Shown here: one piece after another, positions 6,433 to 13,375 of the stretch
Numbering within the stretch: the stretch's first letter is position 1
How the letters are laid out: each line of letters begins with the position of its first letter
DNA from: Chloroflexota bacterium
GTDB lineage: Bacteria; Chloroflexota; Anaerolineae; B4-G1
Length of the DNA: 13,416 nt
NCBI GenBank assembly: GCA_024232355.1
Contig: JAAEPW010000156.1
Coordinates: 1-13,416, forward strand
Direction: 5' to 3'
The notes under the pieces: model-generated
Seen by the model: only the letters and a program-made list of their open reading frames with translations
Told to the model about the DNA's origin: nothing
The model's database searches: none
Made by a program: the position numbers and the translations under genes

Positions 6433-6666
6433 TTAGAATACTAGTGCGTCTAGTGCATCGGTGATCTCGTCGTCGTCGGGTAAATCGGCCAGATCCACCG
6501 TCGTTGCCCCGGACTGGAGTGCCTGTTTGACCTTCCCGGCGCGGAATCCGGGCGGGATCGCGTCAAAGAAGGCAATCAGATCGTCATCCATCCCCACGTA
6601 GAGCCGCAGTTTGAGGTTAACGACGATGGGTGGTTGCTCCAGGCGTGGACGTCCTCGTTTCGCCAT
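6433..6666 (-). CDS. ParR-like ribbon-helix-helix DNA-binding protein
   Basis: 77 aa. A basic AT-hook-like start (KRGRPR) is followed by a predicted beta strand (IVVNLKLRLY) and two helices (DDDLIAFFDAIPPG, then RAGKVKQALQSG), the arrangement of a ribbon-helix-helix protein. The C-terminus is acidic (DLPDDDEITDALDAL). It starts two bases after the stop of the actin-like gene, as expected for the adaptor of an actin-based plasmid segregation pair: the RHH domain binds a centromere and the C-terminal tail contacts the filament end. Start chosen by position and codon continuity; the ribosome site is weak, so translation is probably coupled to the upstream gene. Recognised by fold pattern and context, not by close similarity to a characterised ParR. 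Confidence 0.7.
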   Translation of the reverse strand: MAKRGRPRLEQPPIVVNLKLRLYVGMDDDLIAFFDAIPPGFRAGKVKQALQSGATTVDLADLPDDDEITDALDALVF

Positions 6667-6668
6667 CG

Positions 6669-7673
6669 TTACTTGCTCTGATTTGCTTTCATCATGACGT
6701 ACTTGAATAGTCCACGGGCCGTGGCGATGACGGGGTCGTCAGGCACAAAGGCTTTGGTACCGAAACGGGTCAACAAGGTGTTGCGGAGCAAGATCGCGCC
6801 GCCACCGACGACCACGACATTGGCAAAGCGGCGAAAGGTCCGTCCCCACTGGCGCTCGACGATGCCCAAAACCTCGCGTTCCCAGACGGGAAGTTTTTGG
6901 CTTACATCAAGCGCTTTGCGGCGCAGTAGGGCATCGAGTTCGGCCATGGAATAGAGTCCGTCTTGGTTGAGCAGTTCGAGCAACCGGCGTACCCCGGCCG
7001 TCTTGCCGGCAGTGAATCGCTGCACGGGCTTGCGGTCGCGAATGACGAGCAGGTCAACGGTGTTCATTCCGATGCCGAGAACGCCCAACTCGCGCTTTGT
7101 GAACAGTATCCGTTTCTCCGGTGGCATTGTGCCATCGTCGGTGAGCAAATAGTCGAACAGTGCGCCGACGGGCTGAGAAGTGACGGTGGCGTTCTCGACG
7201 GTCAAAGTGTGTTCGACACCGTCGGCCAGCCAGGTGTGGGAGCCGCGCAAAAAGCTGCGGACGGTGCGGCGAGTGGCAGCGGCATCGTCACCGGACAGCG
7301 CGGCGATGGGGAGGCCGACGATCAGGTTGATGGCACCGTTGGTCTCGTAGCGTGTCATCGCGCCAAGGAACAGGGCTAACATCTCTGGCGATCCGTTCAG
7401 GCGCTCGAAATCGAGATTCTCCACCGGGCGGCCCCAATCGTGAGCGTTGTCGCCGACGTAAAAGGAACCGGCGGCGGTCTCGATGCAGAGGGGCGGACGG
7501 GCAGTGCGCAGGCCATCCATACGACGGACGGTCTGATTGCCATTGATGGACACTGCAGACTGGAGAGTCAGGCCACCTTTGGGACCGTACAGTTTGATAC
7601 CCCCGAAACCGGGGTCAAAGGCCAGGGTTTTGACGAGAGTGTCTCCCGAGTTAGTTTGTGGTTGGGTGTTCAT
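6669..7673 (-). CDS. ParM/StbA-like actin-fold ATPase for plasmid segregation
   Basis: 334 aa, the usual length for ParM-type proteins. Actin-fold landmarks: phosphate-1 loop AFDPGFGGIKL at about 18-28, phosphate-2 loop GVLGIGMNTVDLLVI at about 197-211 with its Asp, and adenosine loop NVVVVGGGAILL at about 285-296. Members polymerise with ATP and push sister plasmids apart. Start ATG at 7673 overlaps the stop of the FtsK-like gene (ATGA) and has GGAG seven bases upstream. The RHH gene follows two bases later, which strongly suggests an actin/adaptor partition pair. Unlike R1 ParMRC, no centromere-like repeats can lie upstream, because the FtsK-like gene abuts. An archaeal-type or other actin-like role is possible but less likely given the neighbours. 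Confidence 0.8.
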   Translation of the reverse strand: MNTQPQTNSGDTLVKTLAFDPGFGGIKLYGPKGGLTLQSAVSINGNQTVRRMDGLRTARPPLCIETAAGSFYVGDNAHDWGRPVENLDFERLNGSPEMLALFLGAMTRYETNGAINLIVGLPIAALSGDDAAATRRTVRSFLRGSHTWLADGVEHTLTVENATVTSQPVGALFDYLLTDDGTMPPEKRILFTKRELGVLGIGMNTVDLLVIRDRKPVQRFTAGKTAGVRRLLELLNQDGLYSMAELDALLRRKALDVSQKLPVWEREVLGIVERQWGRTFRRFANVVVVGGGAILLRNTLLTRFGTKAFVPDDPVIATARGLFKYVMMKANQSK

Positions 7674-9028
7674 TGCTTTTCTCCTTTTTCAGTTTGCGGC
7701 CGGTTTGCGGCCGGTATGTCGTTTTTTGCTCTGGTTTGCGCGGTTTGCGCGGTTTGTGGAATGTTGACCAATAAGGCCAATTTGTCTGTGACGCGCCGCT
7801 TGTTACCTACAGTGACATCCTTTTCGAGCCAACCTCGGCGTTGCCAGTCATCGCCGAGTGCGCGAGCGGCGTGTGACGTGATCTGGGCGTGCCCCTGAAT
7901 ATCTGCCAGAGAGAGGTAACCATTGTTGCTTTGCCTCGCCCATGTAACCATTGCGTGTTCTGCGGTGGTGAGAGGAACAATCGGGTCAGCGAGCATCGTT
8001 TTGTCGAATTGGTAGACCTGGAGCAATCCCCACCGGCTGGCGATAGCTCGTCCTTTTTGCTGGGGTTGGATCTTGTCGGCCCCGGCGCAATTGACGGCTC
8101 GTGCGAGTTCGCGTGAGGTGACGCGGAAGCAAATGGCGCTGGTTTGATCACGCATCCGGCCAACGATCTTTTTCTCAAAATCTTGGGCAGCAACGATGAC
8201 ATTGATGCCAAATTTGGGCGCTTGCCAGCAGAGAGAAGCTACATCCTGGACGAACTGGCCCCGATGACCGTTGTTGGACATGACTGTGGCGTTGTATTCG
8301 TCGAGGATGACCAGGATGCGGGGAAGTGGATTACCATTGACTTTGGTGACCTGAGTGTTGTATTCTTCCAACTTGTCAGGAAAGCCGTGAGTTGCGCCAA
8401 AGAGAATGGAACGATGATCACATTCGGCGAGTGCCTGAGACACGATAGCGTGAGCTGTCTCTGGAGTATCCGCGACATTGGCGAGTAGAGCAGGATGATT
8501 GGCAAGTATGGAGAAGGTTGTGCGGCTGAGGTCAGAGAGAAGCAGTTGGGCACCTTCGGCTATTGCTTGATGGGCGATGAGCCTGAGAAAGTTGCTCTTG
8601 CCCATCCGCACATCCCCGGCGACGAGTAGGTGGCCCAGATTTTTCCAGCGCGTGGCCACCGGCAGGCCAAACTGACCGATACCCAGCCGCACAATTCCAC
8701 GTTCGCAGCCGGGAAAACTGACGGAACGGGGAAGGCGGGGGCGTTGGGACAGAAGAATGCAGTATCTCAGACCGGAGGTGTTGGAAATGACAACAGGGAC
8801 ACCGTCGCATACGGTGGAGATTTGGTGGATGAGTGCGTTGGCCGTGTACTGTTCCAGTCGCTTGATGCGGCGGGTGTTCATTTTAGCAAACAGCCAGACC
8901 TCGCCGCGTTCGGTGGTGAGATACCAACCCTCGAGAGCGTCGGCGTCGAGGCCGCGGGCCTGGAGGACGCCAGGCAGTCGTCGTGTAACAGTTTTTGATA
9001 CCAAGACATGACGTTTAGATATTTCCAT
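7670..9028 (-). CDS. Soluble FtsK/HerA-type DNA-translocating ATPase
   Basis: 452 aa. An N-terminal mixed domain (residues 1-110) is followed by the motor: Walker A GDVRMGKS at 138-145, Walker B ILVILDEYN at 238-246 (Asp243, Glu244), and an IVAAQDFE segment at about 278-285. A winged-helix-like region follows at about 360-425. No membrane helix is present, so membrane association would need partners; the two genes just upstream encode membrane proteins. Similar proteins move double-stranded DNA in actinobacterial-type conjugation (TraB) or in plasmid partition. No relaxase is seen here, which fits either. Start ATG at 9028 has AGGAG seven bases upstream and overlaps the previous gene by 14 nt. 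The C-terminus contains a TAQTAQT repeat from 9-bp tandem DNA repeats and an 11-bp tandem duplication (7693-7714). Confidence 0.85.
   Translation of the reverse strand: MEISKRHVLVSKTVTRRLPGVLQARGLDADALEGWYLTTERGEVWLFAKMNTRRIKRLEQYTANALIHQISTVCDGVPVVISNTSGLRYCILLSQRPRLPRSVSFPGCERGIVRLGIGQFGLPVATRWKNLGHLLVAGDVRMGKSNFLRLIAHQAIAEGAQLLLSDLSRTTFSILANHPALLANVADTPETAHAIVSQALAECDHRSILFGATHGFPDKLEEYNTQVTKVNGNPLPRILVILDEYNATVMSNNGHRGQFVQDVASLCWQAPKFGINVIVAAQDFEKKIVGRMRDQTSAICFRVTSRELARAVNCAGADKIQPQQKGRAIASRWGLLQVYQFDKTMLADPIVPLTTAEHAMVTWARQSNNGYLSLADIQGHAQITSHAARALGDDWQRRGWLEKDVTVGNKRRVTDKLALLVNIPQTAQTAQTRAKNDIPAANRPQTEKGEKQ
7693..7759. repeat. Tandem repeats in the 3' end of the FtsK-like gene
   Basis: Two exact copies of TTTGCGGCCGG (7693-7703, 7704-7714), and TTTGCGCGG twice plus a partial third copy (7735-7759). 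The 9-bp unit adds whole codons (Ala-Gln-Thr on the minus strand). The 11-bp unit would change frame if it slipped. Both lie in a low-complexity C-terminal tail, close to the actin-like gene's start. Confidence 0.7.
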
Positions 9029-10094
9029 CGGACATCTCCTGTTCGATCAGTTGACTCCTTGCATCCTCGATCCATGGCCGGATCGTGTTGGGTTCGACAA
9101 CGCGGATCGCGGAGGGAGTAATTATGCCAGGTGCTTGTGTGCGACGTTTGGCCATCTGTCTGCTGGTTCCCCGAGCCGCTCTGATAACATTGGCGAGTTG
9201 AGCGCGAGCGTTGGTGCGATCTTGAAGCTCTAGAGGGGCAAGTTGGGGCGTGCTCTGAGTGATGAGATCAAGGAGTGGATTGAAGAGCCGGGCCATAGCG
9301 GCGATCTGGCTAGTTGTAACGAAATATAGCTCGGCTACATCGTTTTTGCGGGGGACAATCGAGGTCCTGGCTTTGATGACCGGGGCAAAGTAAAGGATCA
9401 GGCCGAGGATGATGCTCACAGTGGTCACCAACCCTACCCACGGAGCAACGGTGCGAACACCCTGGACTGCTTCATCCATCTCATCCTGGCGTTTGACGGC
9501 GTTGGCAGTGGCTTCTAGGATAACGGCCTGGGAAGCCTGGCGGGTCTTTTCCACACTGTCTGTGGCAGCCTGCATCGTGGCGGTAGCCATTTCTGCGGTG
9601 GCTCGGACTGCCTTTTCCTCGGCTGTGGCGGTGGCCTGGGCAATTGCGGCCGTCGCCGTCGCAGTGGCATCTCGACTCTCGGCAGTAGTGGTAGCCTGGG
9701 CAGACTGTGCCTGGGCGGTAGCCAGGACATCCAGAGCCTGAGTGGTGGCGCGGGCATCAAGAGCCTGGGTGGTGGCATAGGCGGCATTTTCCCGGGCAGT
9801 GATGGTTGATTGGGCCTCGGCAGTGAGCGCTACGGTGTGATGTTCGAGTTCGGCACGGGCGGCGCTTTCGGCTGCGTGGGCAGCAGTGATAGTTTCCTCA
9901 GCCTCTGCTGCGGCGACGTATCGAGCGATGGCCGTACCCTGAATCATGTCACGTGTCGGGCCGGGTGGGATTTCCTCGGTGATGCGGGTGAGATCAGCGG
10001 CACTGGGGGTATAGTTTTCCCATTCCGCGCAGGCGGACAATGAGAGTATGGCAATTGCCATCGTGACGCTGACTGCAAGTTGTCTGACGTTCAT
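9015..10094 (-). CDS. Ala/Thr-rich coiled-coil lipoprotein with one membrane helix
   Basis: 359 aa. A signal peptide ends in a lipobox (Leu-Ser-Ala-Cys, Cys22), suggesting a lipid anchor on the outer face of the membrane. Residues about 55-205 are an Ala/Thr/Glu/Gln-rich helix (many ATAQAQ-, TATATA-type stretches), probably a long coiled coil. A strong membrane helix lies at about 216-240 with Arg/Lys after it, and a C-terminal domain of about 120 aa is likely cytoplasmic. The gene lies between a membrane-protein gene (one-base gap) and the FtsK-like gene (14-nt overlap), so it may anchor or gate the soluble motor. The repetitive Ala/Thr style is common in Chloroflexota proteins. No known family recognised. 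Start ATG at 10094 follows GGTGAG closely. Confidence 0.8.
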   Translation of the reverse strand: MNVRQLAVSVTMAIAILSLSACAEWENYTPSAADLTRITEEIPPGPTRDMIQGTAIARYVAAAEAEETITAAHAAESAARAELEHHTVALTAEAQSTITARENAAYATTQALDARATTQALDVLATAQAQSAQATTTAESRDATATATAAIAQATATAEEKAVRATAEMATATMQAATDSVEKTRQASQAVILEATANAVKRQDEMDEAVQGVRTVAPWVGLVTTVSIILGLILYFAPVIKARTSIVPRKNDVAELYFVTTSQIAAMARLFNPLLDLITQSTPQLAPLELQDRTNARAQLANVIRAARGTSRQMAKRRTQAPGIITPSAIRVVEPNTIRPWIEDARSQLIEQEMSDGNI

Positions 10095-10095
10095 C

Positions 10096-10596
10096 TCACC
10101 ACCCCCATTTGGTTAGGTCAAGCCCTGCGAGGTCTATGGGAACCTCCTCAGTTTCGTCTACAACGTAGATCATTTGTCCGGCTTGCACTGCTTCGGGGAG
10201 CACATGTCGAGGCTGTCCAGCGGTGAGCGGGTGACGATTAGTGAGTTTCCAACGTAACAGAACGTACCCGGTCACGCCGACTGCTCCTGTCGTGATCATT
10301 CCCATTAGCCCGAGAACCACTCCCGCACCCAGGACGATGAGCACAGTGCTCACCGATTGTCCAACGGCGGAGGCCTTGACGGCCTCTACGGCTTTCGTTG
10401 TGGCTCTTGCCGTTTGGTAGTTGGCAGCGGCCTGGGTCGTCAACGAGGCCGCACCAATGATGGCAACGGCGAGAATACCGATGACGAGGAAACCGAGGCC
10501 GATTACTTTGCTGAAGCGCATCGTCAGCCAGAGAAGAGCGACAGTTCCTGTACCCAAGAGAATAACAATGACCTCGATGGGCAGTTGGTCAATCAT
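10096..10596 (-). CDS. Small membrane protein of the transfer/partition cluster
   Basis: 166 aa. Two hydrophobic segments near the N-terminus (about 7-26 and 30-52), an Ala-rich connecting helix (about 53-80), and a long hydrophobic region (about 82-116) that could be one or two helices. A soluble tail ends TKWGW. ATG at 10596 has a perfect GGAGGT six bases upstream and overlaps the previous stop (ATGA). The next gene begins one base after the stop. Its place before the lipoprotein and the FtsK-like motor suggests a membrane component of the same complex. No family recognised. Confidence 0.8.
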   Translation of the reverse strand: MIDQLPIEVIVILLGTGTVALLWLTMRFSKVIGLGFLVIGILAVAIIGAASLTTQAAANYQTARATTKAVEAVKASAVGQSVSTVLIVLGAGVVLGLMGMITTGAVGVTGYVLLRWKLTNRHPLTAGQPRHVLPEAVQAGQMIYVVDETEEVPIDLAGLDLTKWGW

Positions 10597-11003
10597 TGTT
10601 CGACCTCCTTTTGCTCGATTTGAGACGGTGCGTCTCGTGATTTGACCTCTTTTCCCGGATTACGGGGCGCGTCCACCCGTGCCAGCCGGGGATAAGGTAA
10701 GAAGGCCATAATCAGGACCACGCGAAGTGCTCCAGTGCCGGACATCATCTGCCGAACACGGCGCCGGGTGTCGTCGGTCAGTAACGTGGCGGATGGAAGA
10801 ATAGTCACACCGATTCGCTGGTTTACGATCATGTCCAGGCCAGATGACGATGGCATCTCAGCGAGTAAACCGTTGGATACCAATATTTGACGCAGTGTAT
10901 GACTGCAATCCTTTGCTCCCCAGCCAGGTTCTACCTGATGGGCTGTCTCGTAGAATGCCGCGATGATGGGACGTAGTGGCGATGAAATGCCAGGTGTGAT
11001 CAT
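10593..11003 (-). CDS. 136-aa protein, distantly GxxExxY-like
   Basis: ATG at 11003 overlaps the stop of the HTH gene (ATGA). The frame is open to 11138, but that part lies over the HTH gene and is not expected to be used. The middle reads like a remote relative of the small GxxExxY proteins (PDDEXK-type fold): IIAAFYETAHQVEPGW near the start resembles IIGAFYEVxxxLGPG, and the segment TRRRVRQMMSGTGALRVVLIMAF with PRLARV after it resembles their final LLNYLKATGLRVGLLLNFG part. The signature Gly-x-x-Glu-x-x-Tyr itself is not preserved, and acidic catalytic residues are not evident, so nuclease activity is unlikely. The C-terminal 30 residues are charged and probably flexible. Function unknown; the family link is inference from pattern only. 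Confidence 0.6.
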   Translation of the reverse strand: MITPGISSPLRPIIAAFYETAHQVEPGWGAKDCSHTLRQILVSNGLLAEMPSSSGLDMIVNQRIGVTILPSATLLTDDTRRRVRQMMSGTGALRVVLIMAFLPYPRLARVDAPRNPGKEVKSRDAPSQIEQKEVEQ

Positions 11004-11218
11004 TGCGATTCTGTCCGCTGAGAATTTCCCTTGGTTTTGGTGGTGAGATGATCCTGAAGGAAATCCTCCAGATCCTCGCGCCGAACACGGGTAATATTGC
11101 CGATGCGGATCCCCTTGAGTTTTCCCGATGCGAGCCACCTGAAAACGGTTCGGGGAGAAACGTGGAACATCTCTGCAATCTGATCTGTAGTGAGTAATTC
11201 GGTTTTTTTAGAACACAT
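11000..11218 (-). CDS. Excisionase/MerR-like helix-turn-helix protein
   Basis: 72 aa. The sequence LLTTDQIAEMFHVSPRTVFR followed by WLASGKLKGIRIGNITRVRREDLEDFL is the classic small winged-helix of the excisionase (HTH_17) family: helix-turn-helix, then a wing ending in a conserved Arg-rich strand. GGAGGT lies three bases before the ATG (close but usable). It begins 21 nt after the rep stop and its own stop overlaps the next start (ATGA). In integrative elements such proteins direct excision and often regulate transcription. With no integrase in view it may act as a plasmid regulator instead. Confidence 0.8.
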   Translation of the reverse strand: MCSKKTELLTTDQIAEMFHVSPRTVFRWLASGKLKGIRIGNITRVRREDLEDFLQDHLTTKTKGNSQRTESQ

Positions 11219-11239
11219 AGTACCTCCATTCTGATTTCA

Positions 11240-12937
11240 TCATGACGATACAACGAATTGTATGTCTGCGGGTTTGCTGCTCACACGAATTAACGTGCGC
11301 TGGATAGTTGAAAACAATCGATTCTCCAACCAGTCCAGAGCAAATTGATTTAAAACCTGGATGATCCAAATAGATCCGCTGTCCCCGTTACGCAGTTCAA
11401 GTAGGCATGTGCCCCGCAGCCAAGTATCAAAAGTCGCCTGGGTCATTTGTAACTCGAGTTCGCCTAGTACCTGTTCCCAAAGCTTTTTGTGGGAATCAGA
11501 GAGCGAGCACAGTGGACGACTAGCTGGTTGCGGTACTATGACCTCCCCTAAATCTGGCGGCGATAGGGGGGCGTTCGAGGTCGGTTCTGCTCGATGTTCA
11601 TCACAACCATGGGTTTTCCACCCGATTAGGATCTTGCGGACGTATCGGGCAGGTGCATCGACGGAGCTGTCAACTAGACGTAGCGCCCACAATGTCCATT
11701 CGATCCCAGAACTGTGCTGTCGTTGAGCAGCTACATCATAATCTAGAGCTAGGCGTGCTAGGTCACGAATCACCTCATTGCTCAGGTCTAAACTCCGCTG
11801 GTGAGCTAATTCACCAATCTGTCGGCAGGCATCGCGCATCGAATCTGGCATGGCAGCCAGTGCTCTGGACGGGGCGACCGATGGTGTAGCGACCACAGAC
11901 GTGGCAGTCTGCTCCGTGGCAGGAGTCGGTTGTCCGGATGGAGAGGTAGCGCGAGTGGCGGAGACAGGATGGACAGGAGGTATATCGCGAATGGAGCCAA
12001 GGCAATATGTGAAACGCCGGGGGGGAGTGTTGTGAGCGATGGCAGCGGTGACAGCACGGTCGATGCCAGAGACAATTTCGGCTATCGAGTAGCCGGTGGC
12101 GTACAGAGCAGCCAGTCCGTCTCGGTCACGCTGGCTCACGCGGTAGTTGCTCTGGCCGGATAACGATGCAAAATGCTGTATTGGATCTATATATTTCTCA
12201 GCATCAGCATCAACAACATGCTTTCCGTCACTGGTAGAGACTATCGGTTCCACCGGTTTACCGGTGGTCACTGGCAAAGACTGTTGGTTGCCAGGAGGAT
12301 CCCAAACAGTGGTCTCTGGTAGTGACTGTTGGTTGGGATCGTTCGATTTGTCTTGTTTGACACGTTTGCGTCTATTGGTGCGTCGCGTGTGTGCACGTTC
12401 AGCAAGTTTTTGCCATATTGGATTCTGATGCAACTGAGGTAAGAGTGTGGCCCAAGGATTGTTCGTTTTATCGATCGGAGCAAAATTGGGGTTGAAGATA
12501 TGCTCAATGCGCCTGAAAATGCGATTATCCTCGTCAGCGAGTTGGAGAACGGCAATCACGTCATCCAGAGCTAGATTCCAATCACGGTTGATGATCCTGT
12601 AGAAGTTTTTACGAGTTTTGGTAGCACCGCCATTACCACGGCCATGCCCAGTAATTTGCCATTTCACCTCTACGTGTAACCAGCCGATCGTTTCGAGGAT
12701 TGAGGTAATTACATACAAGTCGCTTTTGGATATGCCATAGAATCGGCGTTCCTGATCCCGCGTGGGCAAAGCAAAACCGATTGTTTCAGATTTTTTACGG
12801 CGGTCACACCAAACGTCATACGAGTTGAGCAACCCTACACCGTCGAGACCAATTAGGGGTACCCAATATCGAATTAATTCGTTGGGCCCCCAGAAAAATC
12901 CGCGTTGCCGTTCGTCGACTCCGGATTGTTCAGTCAT
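11240..12937 (-). CDS. Replication protein with DnaD-like and DnaA domain-I-like parts
   Basis: 565 aa from ATG 12937. AGGGG lies seven bases upstream; earlier in-frame ATGs at 13027 and 12979 have no ribosome site. Residues about 12-125 look like a replication-initiator winged helix (FWGPNELIRYWVPLIGLDGVG; ISKSDLYVITSILETIGWL). A basic, Gln/Thr-rich linker with a repeated NQQSLPxTT follows (about 203 and 217). Residues about 262-315 and 362-445 resemble DnaD C-terminal segments (GYSIAEIVSGIDRAV ... FTYCLGSIRDI; ARYVRKILIGWKTHG). The last 80 residues match the DnaA N-terminal domain I pattern (LWEQVLGELELQMTQATFDTWLRG ... VLNQFALDWLENRL), which in DnaA binds DnaB helicase. There is no AAA+ part. 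Likely role: bind the origin and recruit the host helicase. It heads the operon and appears to be controlled at the RNA level. Confidence 0.75.
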   Translation of the reverse strand: MTEQSGVDERQRGFFWGPNELIRYWVPLIGLDGVGLLNSYDVWCDRRKKSETIGFALPTRDQERRFYGISKSDLYVITSILETIGWLHVEVKWQITGHGRGNGGATKTRKNFYRIINRDWNLALDDVIAVLQLADEDNRIFRRIEHIFNPNFAPIDKTNNPWATLLPQLHQNPIWQKLAERAHTRRTNRRKRVKQDKSNDPNQQSLPETTVWDPPGNQQSLPVTTGKPVEPIVSTSDGKHVVDADAEKYIDPIQHFASLSGQSNYRVSQRDRDGLAALYATGYSIAEIVSGIDRAVTAAIAHNTPPRRFTYCLGSIRDIPPVHPVSATRATSPSGQPTPATEQTATSVVATPSVAPSRALAAMPDSMRDACRQIGELAHQRSLDLSNEVIRDLARLALDYDVAAQRQHSSGIEWTLWALRLVDSSVDAPARYVRKILIGWKTHGCDEHRAEPTSNAPLSPPDLGEVIVPQPASRPLCSLSDSHKKLWEQVLGELELQMTQATFDTWLRGTCLLELRNGDSGSIWIIQVLNQFALDWLENRLFSTIQRTLIRVSSKPADIQFVVSS

Positions 12938-13010
12938 TGGAGCACCCCTGGCATTGTAAAGGTGCTCTGATAACGACATATGTGAAAATGGCTGAAACGG
13001 TGATGAACAT
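12930..13010 (-). CDS. Leader peptide coupled to rep translation
   Basis: 26-codon frame (begins MFITVSAIFTYVV, ends CSND). It is preceded by GGAGGTG, a full match to the 16S 3' end, eight bases before the ATG. Its stop overlaps the rep start as ATGACTGA. It runs through the hairpin that covers part of the rep ribosome site, so translation of the leader should open that hairpin. This is the logic of Tap/RepB-type leader peptides of IncFII- and IncB-like plasmids. The hydrophobic peptide itself is probably of no importance. Confidence 0.55.
   Translation of the reverse strand: MFITVSAIFTYVVIRAPLQCQGCSND
12940..12967 (-). promoter_or_regulatory. Hairpin sequestering the rep ribosome site
   Basis: In the minus-strand mRNA, GAGCACC (12967-12961) can pair with GGUGCUC (12946-12940), a 7-bp stem with a 14-nt loop. 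The weak Shine-Dalgarno AGGGG (12949-12945) lies partly in the stem and partly at the loop edge, and the stem ends two bases before the rep ATG. Ribosomes finishing the leader peptide would melt it. Confidence 0.45.
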
Positions 13011-13061
13011 GAGACACACACCTCCATAGATAAGTGTATGTCAGCAATTCAAAGGGGTGAC

Positions 13062-13090
13062 TTGTGGATTTTTGGGGAATATGGTATTAT
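13062..13090 (+). promoter_or_regulatory. Plus-strand promoter for the antisense RNA
   Basis: TTGTGG (13062-13067), 17-base spacer, TATTAT (13085-13090) with TGG directly before it: an extended -10 promoter pointing away from rep. Expected RNA start near 13097. A perfect 9-bp inverted repeat (13088-13118) overlaps the -10, and a DnaA-box-like ATCCACA (minus strand, 13063-13069) overlaps the -35. Confidence 0.5.
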
Positions 13091-13118
13091 TAGGTTACCT
13101 TGGGTTGTAAACCTAATA
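13088..13118. repeat. Inverted repeat at the antisense promoter
   Basis: TATTAGGTT (13088-13096) and AACCTAATA (13110-13118), 9-bp perfect arms with a 13-nt loop. It overlaps the -10 and start point of the plus-strand promoter. It could be an operator for a copy-control repressor or the first hairpin of the RNA. Confidence 0.5.
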
Positions 13119-13318
13119 TAAATGGAGCGATTAGGCATTGACGAGGTTGATCCCCGTCGCTCCCGTAGCTACGATGGTATTCTATATAAGAAGAATCACA
13201 TCGTAGACCAACCGAGAGTTGGATGAGGGCATAAGAGGCTTCTGTAGGTTTGCCAGCCACGAGCCTTGTCCCTCGAATGAGAACGGTCGTGAAAATAAAT
13301 CGCGACCGTTCTTTTCTT
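13097..13318 (+). ncRNA. Candidate counter-transcribed copy-control RNA
   Basis: About 220 nt between a plus-strand extended -10 promoter and a plus-strand intrinsic terminator, in a region with no plus-strand protein gene. It is complementary to the rep mRNA leader, which starts near 13369 on the other strand. Inside is a strong hairpin (13169-13206): CTACGATG...CATCGTAG and ATTCT...AGAAT, with a 2x2 mismatch and an 8-nt loop, suitable for antisense kissing. By analogy with plasmid copy-control systems it would block leader-peptide translation or alter leader folding and so limit Rep. Ends are inferred from promoter and terminator positions. Confidence 0.5.
13169..13206. repeat. Strong hairpin in the rep leader/antisense RNA
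   Basis: Arms CTACGATG (13169-13176) with CATCGTAG (13199-13206), and ATTCT (13179-13183) with AGAAT (13192-13196), separated by a two-base mismatch on each side. Loop ATATAAGA. It is present in both the rep leader and the candidate antisense RNA. Confidence 0.7.
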
Positions 13319-13319
13319 T
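13280..13319 (+). terminator. Plus-strand intrinsic terminator in the rep leader region
   Basis: GAACGGTCG (13281-13289) pairs with CGACCGTTC (13303-13311), extended inward by T-G and G-C and outward by A-T, and followed by TTTTCTTT. The tail exists only on the plus strand, so it ends rightward transcription. Confidence 0.7.
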
Positions 13320-13375
13320 GTAAAGGTGTGAGTGTATGCCACTCCGATGCAGTCTCAAAGACTTCACCGACTGTA

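Noticed and set aside
7693..7714. 11-bp tandem duplication as a programmed frameshift in the FtsK-like gene
   Set aside because: The frame is intact through it and the stop overlaps the next start perfectly; a simple duplication in a flexible tail explains it.
7440..7898. 152-codon plus-strand frame across the end of the FtsK-like and start of the ParM-like genes
   Set aside because: It overlaps two well-supported genes with recognisable motifs on the other strand and has no recognisable domain itself.
9515..9787. Repetitive DNA that looks like a microsatellite or antisense Pro/Arg-rich gene
   Set aside because: It is the Ala/Thr-rich coiled coil of the lipoprotein gene; the Pro/Arg frame is its shadow in another frame.
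11004..11138. N-terminal extension of the 136-aa protein to 11138
   Set aside because: It lies over the HTH coding frame and has low-complexity sequence; the ATG at 11003 forms an ATGA overlap with the HTH stop.
12938..13027. Upstream in-frame start codons for rep (13027 and 12979)
   Set aside because: No ribosome site precedes them. The GGAGGTG lies after the ATG at 13027 and serves the leader peptide in another frame instead.
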